Shown here: positions 53,018 to 61,832 of the stretch, one piece after another
How positions within the stretch are numbered: position 1 is the first letter of the stretch
How the letters are laid out: every line of letters begins with the position of its first letter
Origin: Streptomyces violascens
GTDB lineage: Bacteria > Actinomycetota > Actinomycetes > Streptomycetales > Streptomycetaceae
Length of the DNA stretch: 64,000 bases
Assembly: GCF_014649955.1 (NCBI RefSeq)
Contig: NZ_BMUA01000012.1
Location: 62,001-126,000, forward strand
Direction of reading: 5' to 3'
Translations under genes and position numbers: made by a program
The notes under the pieces: generated by a model
Told to the model about the DNA's origin: nothing
Database searches by the model: none
The model's input: only the letters and a program-made list of their open reading frames with translations

Positions 53018-53033
53018 AAAGGGCCTCCCCTCC

Positions 53034-54332
53034 ATGTCTGCACAGACTGTCGAAAACCGTACCTCTGCCGACCACGCCGTTGATCTCGGTCCGGCGTCGG
53101 GGCTTTCCTGCCGCGAGTGCGGCCAGCGTTTCGAACTTGGCCCGATCTTCGCCTGCGAACTGTGTTTCGGACCGCTCGAAGTGGCTTATGACCTGCCGCT
53201 CGGCGACCCCGAGGCGCTGCGCAAGCAGATCGAGGCGGGCCCGGAGAACATCTGGCGTTACGCGCCGCTGCTGCCCGTCCCCGCCGACGTCGCCGACAAG
53301 CCGAACCTGAACCCGGGCTTCACCAAGCTCGTCAAGGCCGAGAACCTGGCGCGCGAGCTGGGCGTCGAGCCCGGCAAGCTGTTCGTCAAGGACGACTCCG
53401 GCAACCCGACGCACTCCTTCAAGGACCGCGTCGTAGCCCAGGCCCTGGAGGCCGCGCGCGCCTTCGGCTTCACCACGCTCTCCTGCTCCTCCACCGGAAA
53501 CCTCGCGGGCGCGGTCGGCGCCGCCGCCGCGCGGGCCGGCTTCCGCTCGTGCGTGTTCATCCCGCACGACCTGGAGCAGGGCAAGGTCGTCATGGCCGCG
53601 GTGTACGGCGGCGAGCTCGTCGGCATCGAGGGCAACTACGACGACGTGAACCGCTTCTGCTCCGAGCTCATCGGCGACCCGCTGGGCGAGGGCTGGGGCT
53701 TCGTCAACGTCAACCTGCGGCCGTACTACGGCGAGGGTTCCAAGACGCTGGCGTACGAGATCTGTGAGCAGCTCGGCTGGCAGCTGCCCGACCAGCTGGT
53801 CATCCCGATCGCCTCGGGCTCCCAGCTCACCAAGATCGACAAGGGCCTCCAGGAGCTGATCAAGCTCGGCCTCGTCGAGGACAGGCCGTACAAGATCTTC
53901 GGCGCGCAGGCCGAGGGCTGCTCCCCGGTGTCGACCGCCTTCAAGGCCGGTCACGACGTCGTACGCCCCCAGAAGCCGGACACCATCGCCAAGTCGCTCG
54001 CGATCGGCAACCCGGCGGACGGTCCGTACGTCCTGGACATCGCGCGCCGTACGGGCGGTGCGGTGGAGGACGTGAACGACGAGCAGATCGTCGACGCGAT
54101 CAAGCTCCTCGCCCGGACCGAGGGCATCTTCGCGGAGACCGCGGGCGGCGTGACGGTCGGCGTCACCAAGAAGCTCATCGAGGCCGGCCTGATCGACCCG
54201 TCGCTCACCACGGTCGTGCTCAACACCGGCGACGGGCTCAAGACGCTGGACGCGGTGGCCGCCACGTCCCAGGCGACCGCGACCATCCGCCCGAGCCTGG
54301 ACGCCTTCCGCGAAGCCGGCCTCGCCCACTGA
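53034..54332 (+). CDS. thrC: Threonine synthase
   Basis: A 432-residue PLP enzyme that converts O-phosphohomoserine to threonine. The PLP lysine is in DDSGNPTHSFKDRVV; the phosphate cup glycine loop is SSTGNLAGAVGAAA; the N-terminal ACELCFGPLEV and SCREC cysteine pairs may bind metal, as in many actinobacterial ThrC. Start choice: ATG at 53034 (MSAQTVENRT) leaves the riboswitch intact and has GAAAGGG ten bases upstream. The in-frame ATG at 52986 falls inside the P4 hairpin and is rejected. Its SAM riboswitch makes sense because threonine synthesis competes with methionine synthesis for phosphohomoserine. Confidence 0.94.
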   Translation: MSAQTVENRTSADHAVDLGPASGLSCRECGQRFELGPIFACELCFGPLEVAYDLPLGDPEALRKQIEAGPENIWRYAPLLPVPADVADKPNLNPGFTKLVKAENLARELGVEPGKLFVKDDSGNPTHSFKDRVVAQALEAARAFGFTTLSCSSTGNLAGAVGAAAARAGFRSCVFIPHDLEQGKVVMAAVYGGELVGIEGNYDDVNRFCSELIGDPLGEGWGFVNVNLRPYYGEGSKTLAYEICEQLGWQLPDQLVIPIASGSQLTKIDKGLQELIKLGLVEDRPYKIFGAQAEGCSPVSTAFKAGHDVVRPQKPDTIAKSLAIGNPADGPYVLDIARRTGGAVEDVNDEQIVDAIKLLARTEGIFAETAGGVTVGVTKKLIEAGLIDPSLTTVVLNTGDGLKTLDAVAATSQATATIRPSLDAFREAGLAH

Positions 54333-54399
54333 GGCGCTGCCCGACGGGGGCCTCGTCCACTGAGCCACTGCCGACCTGAACGACTAGGAGCACCGAACC

Positions 54400-54675
54400 A
54401 TGAGCGTGAACGTCCGCATCCCCACGATTCTCCGCACCTACACCGGCGGCCAGGCCGAGGTCGCCGCCGAGGGCGCCACCCTCGCCGAGGTCATCGCCGA
54501 CCTGGAGAAGAACCACACCGGCATCGCCGCGCGCGTCCTGGACGACCAGGGCAAGCTGCGCCGCTTCGTCAACGTGTACGTCAACGACGACGACGTGCGC
54601 TTCGAGCAGGGCCTCCAGACGGCCACCCCCGAGGGCGCGGGCGTCTCGATCATCCCGGCTGTGGCAGGCGGCTGA
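54400..54675 (+). CDS. MoaD/ThiS-type sulfur carrier, CysO-like
   Basis: A 91-residue ubiquitin-like sulfur carrier ending in VAGG, the di-glycine that is thiocarboxylated. It is strikingly like mycobacterial CysO in residue pattern (NVRIPTILRTYTGGQ, then GKLRRFVNVYVNDDDVRFE and SIIPAVAGG), which delivers sulfide to CysM in an alternative cysteine pathway. MoaD is the alternative. It lies 67 bases after thrC and may share its transcript, linking it to SAM-regulated amino acid supply. AGGAG precedes the ATG. Confidence 0.88.
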   Translation: MSVNVRIPTILRTYTGGQAEVAAEGATLAEVIADLEKNHTGIAARVLDDQGKLRRFVNVYVNDDDVRFEQGLQTATPEGAGVSIIPAVAGG

Positions 54676-54721
54676 CCGACCGCGCGTTCAACTTCATCCA
54701 TACCCAGAGTTGAACCCAGAG

Positions 54722-54754
54722 TTGCCCTCTCCGCACGAGAAGCGGAGGGGGCAA
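54722..54754 (+). terminator. Terminator after the sulfur-carrier gene
   Basis: A 13-base stem (TTGCCCTCTCCGC with one G-T pair) and 7-base loop, 47 bases past the stop. Confidence 0.75.
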
Positions 54755-55098
54755 TTCAGCATGGTTGAGCGGGGTACAGTTGGGGAAGCGCCTTCGCTTC
54801 GAGTGCCAAGTGCATATGAGAACGCGACAACATGAGGTCAAAGTGTGTGTGTCCTTTGTGCCTTAAGTGCGCTTTGCCCGGCCCGACTTGCCCCGGAATG
54901 TTGAATTCACGGCATTCCGCTCCCGGTGTGTGCCCGGAATTCTCGTCCGATTGACCTGTTGCAGAGGGCAGTTGGGCAGATACATTCAGCCGCGGTCGAC
55001 GCGTTCCGGCGCACACCCTCTCCTGTCGGAGGGTGGAGGTCTGACCCGGGTCCGCGAAGTGTGGTCCCGTGCAAGGGCCAGTAATAGGGGAGTTAGGC
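54755..55098 (+). promoter_or_regulatory. Long leader and promoter region of the cold-shock gene
   Basis: About 344 bases with no large gene. Base composition is distinctly AT-richer than the surroundings. A 16-base hairpin (GAAGCG-CCTT-CGCTTC, 54785-54800) and a 17-codon frame at 54816-54866 (MRTRQHEVKVCVSFVP) lie within it. Cold-shock genes often have long regulatory leaders, so this may contain an mRNA thermosensing structure, but that is inferred. Confidence 0.4.
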
Positions 55099-55302
55099 AT
55101 GGCTCAGGGCACCGTCAAGTGGTTCAACGCGGAGAAGGGGTACGGCTTCATCGCGGTCGACGGTGGTGCGGATGTTTTCGTCCACTACAGCGCGATCCAG
55201 ATGGACGGTTACCGCACCCTTGAAGAAGGTCAGCGAGTCGAGTTCGAGATCTCGCAGGGCCAGAAGGGTCCGCAGGCGGACATGGTCAAGCTCGCCGTCT
55301 GA
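55099..55302 (+). CDS. cspA: Cold-shock protein (CspA/ScoF family)
   Basis: A 67-residue single-domain cold-shock protein that binds single-stranded RNA and DNA. The RNP1 motif is KGYGFIAVDG and RNP2 is DVFVHYSAIQ; the start MAQGTVKWFNAEKG is typical of actinobacterial members. GGGGAG precedes the ATG at 55099; an in-frame start at 55069 is not needed. As in S. coelicolor it lies between the thrC/sulfur-carrier pair and groEL. A strong terminator follows. Confidence 0.94.
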   Translation: MAQGTVKWFNAEKGYGFIAVDGGADVFVHYSAIQMDGYRTLEEGQRVEFEISQGQKGPQADMVKLAV

Positions 55303-55336
55303 TCTCGGCGCGATCGGCCACCGACGCACGCACGCA

Positions 55337-55370
55337 TGAAGGGGGCTGCCCAAAAGGGTGGCCCCCTTCA
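55337..55370 (+). terminator. Terminator after the cold-shock gene
   Basis: A 15-base stem (TGAAGGGGGCTGCCC with two wobble pairs) and AAAA loop. Confidence 0.8.
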
Positions 55371-55439
55371 CGCGTCCCTGCGTCCTCCGCGGCGCAGCCC
55401 GGTGGGTCCCTGCCAGGGCCTTCGCCCCGAACCCCGTTC

Positions 55440-55735
55440 GCGCCCCTGTCAGAGGCGCGGCGAACGGTGCGACCAGCCAGGTACGACCCGAGGTGGAGAT
55501 CGGGTTTTTTGGGGTGCGGGGAGCGGCGCGAGCACGACGCACGGCCCGCAGTCGAAAGCGGTCCCAGGGGCGCGGGGAACTGCGCCACCAGGCACGCACG
55601 GCCCGCGGCCGGGGGCGGGTTTTTGGGGTGCGGGGAGCGGCGCGGGCACGACGCACGGCCCGCAGTCGAAAGCGGTCCTAGGGGCGCGGGGAACTGCGCG
55701 ACAAGCTACGCACGGCCCGCGGACGAAACGGACAG
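55440..55735. repeat. Tandem copies of the dispersed module before groEL
   Basis: Three copies of the module related to GGGGCGCGGGGAACTGCGCG occur between the cold-shock terminator and groEL. Two are part of a 114-base tandem duplication (55503-55616 and 55617-55730), each beginning with a T run and GGGGTGCGGGGAGCGGCGCG. No gene is supported between 55303 and 56023 apart from these repeats and the CIRCE sites. Confidence 0.75.
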
Positions 55736-55831
55736 CCCTCCGCAGGAGCCGGGGTGTGGGGGCGGAGCCCCCGCCGCCCCGGGAGAACCGGACAGCACCG
55801 GTAAGTGGAGGCGCCCGGTTCAAGAGACTCG

Positions 55832-55858
55832 CTTGCACTCGCAGGTGCCGAGTGCTAA
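55832..55858 (+). promoter_or_regulatory. CIRCE operator 1 (HrcA site) upstream of groEL
   Basis: CTTGCACTC-N9-GAGTGCTAA, seven of nine left-arm and all right-arm positions of the CIRCE consensus TTAGCACTC-N9-GAGTGCTAA. It contains a possible -35 (TTGCAC), so HrcA binding would block polymerase. Confidence 0.85.
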
Positions 55859-55867
55859 TCATTGGGC

Positions 55868-55894
55868 TTAGCACTCTCCCAGTGAGAGTGACAG
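55868..55894 (+). promoter_or_regulatory. CIRCE operator 2 (HrcA site) upstream of groEL
   Basis: TTAGCACTC-N9-GAGTGACAG, perfect left arm and degenerate right arm, ten bases after the first site. Confidence 0.75.
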
Positions 55895-56023
55895 AACTTG
55901 GATCGGGTCAGTGAGGCCCGCAGCCCGCGTGGGGCAAGGAACCACAAGGGCCGCAGGCCGTCCGTCGCGGGCGCCGGCGCGATCCACGAAGAACGCCACC
56001 CCTGTCCGGGAGGACCACTTCAC

Positions 56024-57646
<1,623 letters not shown>

Positions 57647-57675
57647 GCCCCGGCTCAGTAGCTCCTGGCTGTACG

Positions 57676-57722
57676 CCGAGGGCGGCACCCCCATAGCGGG
57701 GGTGCCGCCCTCGGTCGTTTTT
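57676..57722 (+). terminator. Intrinsic terminator after groEL
   Basis: A 17-bp perfect inverted repeat (CCGAGGGCGGCACCCCC and complement), 5-base loop, followed by TCGTTTTT, one of the few with a T tract here. Confidence 0.9.
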
Positions 57723-57890
57723 CCAACCCCGTACAGAACCTGTTCCGAACCCTTGGGGTACGGAAAATACGAAGGCCGAAGGTGGTGCTGGCTCCATGGT
57801 GCGGGGCCTGCGGGCCGGGCAGAATTTGTGATCAGAGGGGGCGGGACCGGCCCGACTCGCAAGGAAATGACGCACATTCGGGGGAGTTTC

Positions 57891-58637
57891 ATGAGCACCA
57901 CACGTCTGCGGATCCGAGCCATCGCGGCCGTGAGCCTCACCGCCCTTGCGGCCGGCGCGCTGGGTGCGTGCGGCCCGCTGGACGACAAGACGTTCAAGGA
58001 CGACGCGACCGTGAAGGACAGGATCACCGCGGTCCGCATAGACGGGAATGCGGACGGCTTCCGGATCCGCGGCAGAAAGGGCCTGGACAAGGCAGCTGTG
58101 CACCGGGAGGTCAACTACCGGGGCAAGTCCAAGCCGGACGACACGACGTACCACGTGGAGAACGGCGTTCTGGTCCTTGAGGGCTGCTCGGGCCACTGCT
58201 CGGTGGACTACACGGTGGACGTGCCCGCGGGCATCCCGGTCACGGGCTCGACCGAAGCGGGCGGGCTGAACCTGTCGTCGGTGGGCGAGGTGAAGGTGTC
58301 CACGACCGACGGCGGGGTGAAGGTGCACGACGCGACGGGCCCGGTCGACATCCGCACGACGAACGGCTCGATCGACGCGGACGCCCTGAAGGGCACGGAC
58401 ATCACGGCCCGGGCGTCCAACGGCTCGATCTCCCTGACCCCGGCCACGGTGCAGAACGTCACGGCCCAGACCACCAACGGCAGCATCACGCTGACCGCCC
58501 CGTCCGCCCCGTACGAGGTCTCGGCCCAGACCCAGAGCGGCGGCAGGAAGCTGTCGATACCCAACACGGCGTCGGCCCCCCACCACCTGAACCTGACGAC
58601 GAGCAACGGTGACATATCGCTGAGGTCCGCCAAGTAG
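57891..58637 (+). CDS. DUF4097-type adhesin-like lipoprotein
   Basis: A 248-residue lipoprotein with lipobox ALGAC (Cys27). The mature part is a repetitive beta structure with repeating G-S-I and D-I short strands (VDIRTTNGSIDADALKGTDI, ARASNGSISLTPATVQNV, TTNGSITLTAPS), as in DUF4097/putative auto-transporter adhesin head repeats, probably a beta helix on the cell surface. Two cysteines in LEGCSGHCSV could form a disulfide. GGGGGA precedes the ATG. Function unknown; no sensor or sigma factor gene adjoins it, although such genes often do. Confidence 0.8.
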   Translation: MSTTRLRIRAIAAVSLTALAAGALGACGPLDDKTFKDDATVKDRITAVRIDGNADGFRIRGRKGLDKAAVHREVNYRGKSKPDDTTYHVENGVLVLEGCSGHCSVDYTVDVPAGIPVTGSTEAGGLNLSSVGEVKVSTTDGGVKVHDATGPVDIRTTNGSIDADALKGTDITARASNGSISLTPATVQNVTAQTTNGSITLTAPSAPYEVSAQTQSGGRKLSIPNTASAPHHLNLTTSNGDISLRSAK

Positions 58638-58751
58638 GCACTGGGGTACGGGACTTGAGCCTGGCCTACCGGAACCGCTCGGTGGGCATGACGCGGCTCA
58701 CAGGGAAACGGTGACAGGGGGCTGTCGCGAAGGGCTGCGATTGTCGACCGC

Positions 58752-59684
58752 ATGACGATCACAGATGAGGACTGCCTCCCCGAGACCTTGGCGTTCAACG
58801 AGCAGTTCGAGGCGGCGGCCGCGAGCCGCCCACCTCGCGGGCAGGCACCGAGCGCGGCCACGCTGGCGCTCCTGCGGCGCAACCGGCTCGGCGGCGACGC
58901 GCCACCGGTAAGACTGCCGCAGGGCCAGGACCGCGTGGTCGAGGGCGGAGTGAAGGTACGGGTCTTCGTCCCGGACCAGGTCGACGGTGTGTATCTGCAC
59001 ATCCACGGAGGGGGCTGGGCGTTCGGGTCCGCGGACGGACAGGACGAGCGGCTCTGGCGCCTCGCCGAGCAGGCGCGGCTGGCCGTGGTGAGTGTGGAGT
59101 ACCGCCTCGCGCCGGAGCACCCGTTCCCTGCCGGGCCCGACGACTGCGAAGCCGCTGCCCGGTGGCTGGTGAAACACGCCGCGGCCGAGTTCGGTACGGA
59201 ACGACTGATGATCGGCGGTGAATCGGCCGGTGCCCACCTCGCCGTCGTGACGCTGCTGCGCCTGCGCGACCGGCACGCCACAGCGGGTGCGTTCCGGGCG
59301 GCGCATCTGCTCTTCGGCCCCTACGACCTGTCGATGACCCCGAGCCAGCGATCATTCGGCCCCCGGCAACTGTTGAGCAATACCGACGCGATCCGGGGCA
59401 GCTACGAGCTGTTCACACCAGGGATGGGAGAGGAACAGCGCCGCAGTCCGGAGGTCTCGCCCCTGTTCGGGGACTTGACGGGACTGCCGCCCGCCCGGAT
59501 TGTCGTCGGCACCGAGGACCCGCTGCTGGACGACTCACTGTTCCTGGCCGCACGGTGGCAGGCGGCGGGGGCACCGGTGCAACTGGGCGTCGTCGCGGGC
59601 GCGATGCATGGCTTCACTCTGTTCCCCCTGACCATCACCGAGCGGGAACTGCGCCGCGAGCGGGACTTTCTGGCCTCGGCGTGA
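58752..59684 (+). CDS. HSL-family alpha/beta hydrolase (esterase)
   Basis: A 310-residue cytosolic esterase of the hormone-sensitive lipase group. The oxyanion motif is HIHGGGWAFG; the nucleophile elbow is GGESAGAHLA (catalytic Ser); the acid is Asp in GTEDPLLDDS; the His is in GAMHGFTLFP. It would hydrolyse small acyl esters or lactones. It sits between the DUF4097 lipoprotein gene and the T7SS-like cluster and appears unrelated to either. Confidence 0.9.
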   Translation: MTITDEDCLPETLAFNEQFEAAAASRPPRGQAPSAATLALLRRNRLGGDAPPVRLPQGQDRVVEGGVKVRVFVPDQVDGVYLHIHGGGWAFGSADGQDERLWRLAEQARLAVVSVEYRLAPEHPFPAGPDDCEAAARWLVKHAAAEFGTERLMIGGESAGAHLAVVTLLRLRDRHATAGAFRAAHLLFGPYDLSMTPSQRSFGPRQLLSNTDAIRGSYELFTPGMGEEQRRSPEVSPLFGDLTGLPPARIVVGTEDPLLDDSLFLAARWQAAGAPVQLGVVAGAMHGFTLFPLTITERELRRERDFLASA

Positions 59685-59758
59685 CGGGGGGTCGTGGGCG
59701 TTCGCGACTCACATTGGCCTGTTTCTGTCGCTCTTTGCGATGGGCGAACTGTGTTCTG

Positions 59759-59774
59759 TAACTACCGATAGTTA
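59759..59774. promoter_or_regulatory. Palindrome before the T7SS-like cluster
   Basis: TAACTACCGATAGTTA, a six-base-arm palindrome with CCGA centre, 40 bases before the first gene. AT-rich arms are unusual in this GC-rich context. Likely operator or promoter element; the regulator is unknown. Confidence 0.4.
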
Positions 59775-59814
59775 GAGTTGCACGTGAGAACAGGGCTGTA
59801 CGGGGGAGGGTGTT

Positions 59815-60348
59815 TTGGCACCGAGCGAGGACAAGGGTGCGTCGCAGTCGCCGCCGTGGGTGTTCGACGTGCTCGACGTGGCGAGGGCGGCCGCGGGCGA
59901 TGTGGTCACCGAGCTGTCGTCGTTCACGAAGTTCCAGCAGCGGGTCGATGAACTGATCCGAAACCTCAAGGGCTCGCCGGCCGGCCCGGGCGAGGTGGGC
60001 CAGGAACGCCTGGCGCGCGACCAGTTCGGGGGAGGGGCCGGCGCGTTCACCGAGGCATCGGGTCTGTTCACCTCGTACGAGACGGTGATCACCGAACTGG
60101 AAACGCTGTCGGGGCTGTTGTCGGACTCCATCGAAGGCATGGGCATCGCGGTCCTCGCCTCGCACAAGGGCTACCAGAACATCGACGCGGAGATCCGTGA
60201 GCGTATGGCGGCGATCAGCGTGGAAACGGAGAAGCACTACGGGGGCACCTACGACCCCGCCCAGGCGAAGCCGAAGAGCGACCTGGGCAACACCGATAGC
60301 AAGCCCAGTCCGAAGCCGTCGGGCGGCGACGCCGGAGGGACGATCTGA
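59815..60348 (+). CDS. Helical ESX/WXG-like protein, first gene of the T7SS-like cluster
   Basis: A 177-residue, almost entirely helical protein. A TTG start is preceded by GGGGGAGGG with only four bases of spacing. Residues 15-145 form helices (FDVLDVARAAAGDVVTELSS, FTSYETVITELETLSGLLSD), then a Pro/Lys/Ser tail. There is no WxG turn in the strict form; the middle reads QFGGGAGAFTEAS. By neighbours it is probably a type VII secretion substrate or chaperone partner of the next protein. Its stop overlaps the next ATG by one base (TGATG), implying coupled synthesis and possibly a heterodimer. Confidence 0.7.
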   Translation: MAPSEDKGASQSPPWVFDVLDVARAAAGDVVTELSSFTKFQQRVDELIRNLKGSPAGPGEVGQERLARDQFGGGAGAFTEASGLFTSYETVITELETLSGLLSDSIEGMGIAVLASHKGYQNIDAEIRERMAAISVETEKHYGGTYDPAQAKPKSDLGNTDSKPSPKPSGGDAGGTI

Positions 60349-61832
60349 TGGGCGGCAGCACGCCGTTTGAGGGCATGAGCCACGAAGCCATGCTGGCCTG
60401 GCTGGACCAGGCGAACAGTGGCACGGTGCAGGGGGCTGCCGACCGGCTGGCGGCGGCGGCCAAGGAGATCCGCAAGATCGCGGAAGACCTGAAGGTCCGC
60501 CCCCAGTGGGTGGAGTGGAAGGGCGCGGGCGCGGACGCGTTCCGCACCTGGAGCGCAGACCTGGCCAACGCCACGCTGAGACTGGGCGACTTCAGCGAGG
60601 GCTCCTCCACCTGGCTGGGCCACGCCTCCGACGCGATCGCCTCGGCCCAGGCCACCATCCCCCGCGACAAGCCGGGCGCCCAGGCAAACCTGGACGCGGC
60701 ACGAGCAGCCCACAACGACCCGGACGCGGCAGCGATCAGCAAGAAATCCGCGGGCGAACTGGCGGCCCTGGAGGCGGACAAGGAAAAGGTGCGGCAGGAG
60801 GCTGTCGCACAGATGCGGAAGCTGGGACAGGCGTATCAGCAGTCTGCGACGCAGATGAACGGCTTGGAGCGGCCTAAGTTTCCTCCGCCGCCGCAGGCGA
60901 TTGCGCCGCCGACACGTGATTCGTACGACGCTCAGCAAACCAGGACGAGCTCCGGTGGCACGGCTGAGGGTGCCTACTTGGCCGGCCGCGGCTCTGAGCA
61001 TTCGGTACAAGCCCCCGATTCTGCTTCTGGCGGCTCCAGCCCGAGGACCCATTCGGAGCTCACCTCACCAGTGCACCCCACGTTGGGGGACGCTCACCAG
61101 CCCGCGCGGGTGGACATCGACTCGGTGGCCACGCTGCCTCAGACGTCGCCGCCGCCGAGCCCCACTGGGAGTGGCCCGGGCCCGGGCCACGGCGGTGAGA
61201 CGTCGGCAGTGCGGATGCCGCCGTCGGCTTTCGGCGCAGGACTAAGTGTGCCTCCGGGCCCCTTCGGTACGGGGCGGGCTACCGCCGGGGAGGGCCCCTT
61301 GGCGCGGACTGGGCAAGCCGCATCCGGGCGCAGCCCCGTGCGCATGCCGGGCGGCAGCCCCGGCATCGTCGGCGGTCGCCCCGTTCCAGCAGGGCCGGAT
61401 CGGCCAAACGGTAGTGTCCCGAAGGGAACCGTCGTCGGGGCGGAAGACGCGGGCAGTCACGGAGTGGCCCGGCCCGTCGCGGGAGCTGGCCCTGCTGGGC
61501 AGGCAGTGGGGCGTCCGGGAGCGATGCCTGGCCGTGGTGCGCTGACTCCGCGCAACGGGGTGAGCGGCGGAAGCGCACAGCAGTCGGGGCGAGCTGGCGG
61601 TCCCCGTTCCGTATCGTCCGGTGCAGGTGCGGAACGAGGAGGCATCTCTGGCGGGCGGCCGGTCGTTGGGAGTCCCGGCGGCGGAGCCCATGGCAGTGGG
61701 CGACCGCCCCGAGACTCTCAAAAGGGACGTTCACGGCGTGAGACGGGCGGGAGAGGTCCCGGCTACCTAGTCGAGGACGATGAGACGTGGCTGCGGGACG
61801 ACCCGCGCGTTGTGCCGCCAGTCATCGACTGA
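60348..61832 (+). CDS. WXG100/PPE-like protein with long Gly/Ser/Pro tail
   Basis: A 494-residue protein. Residues 1-170 are a helical domain resembling WXG100/PPE-type T7SS substrates, with the turn motif WVEWKGAGADAF (Trp57-Lys58-Gly59) between two long helices (AMLAWLDQANSGTVQGAADR, and FRTWSADLANATLRLGDFSE). The remaining 320 residues are low-complexity, rich in Gly, Pro, Ser and Arg, with no domain seen; the last ten residues include DDETWLRDDPRVVPP. It overlaps the first gene and the mycosin gene by one base each. Likely secreted or surface-exposed through a type VII system. Confidence 0.75.
   Translation: MGGSTPFEGMSHEAMLAWLDQANSGTVQGAADRLAAAAKEIRKIAEDLKVRPQWVEWKGAGADAFRTWSADLANATLRLGDFSEGSSTWLGHASDAIASAQATIPRDKPGAQANLDAARAAHNDPDAAAISKKSAGELAALEADKEKVRQEAVAQMRKLGQAYQQSATQMNGLERPKFPPPPQAIAPPTRDSYDAQQTRTSSGGTAEGAYLAGRGSEHSVQAPDSASGGSSPRTHSELTSPVHPTLGDAHQPARVDIDSVATLPQTSPPPSPTGSGPGPGHGGETSAVRMPPSAFGAGLSVPPGPFGTGRATAGEGPLARTGQAASGRSPVRMPGGSPGIVGGRPVPAGPDRPNGSVPKGTVVGAEDAGSHGVARPVAGAGPAGQAVGRPGAMPGRGALTPRNGVSGGSAQQSGRAGGPRSVSSGAGAERGGISGGRPVVGSPGGGAHGSGRPPRDSQKGRSRRETGGRGPGYLVEDDETWLRDDPRVVPPVID

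Noticed and set aside
52986..53033. Upstream in-frame ATG of thrC adding 16 residues
   Set aside because: It lies in the P4 hairpin of the SAM riboswitch, has no ribosome binding site, and the added residues are not expected for ThrC.
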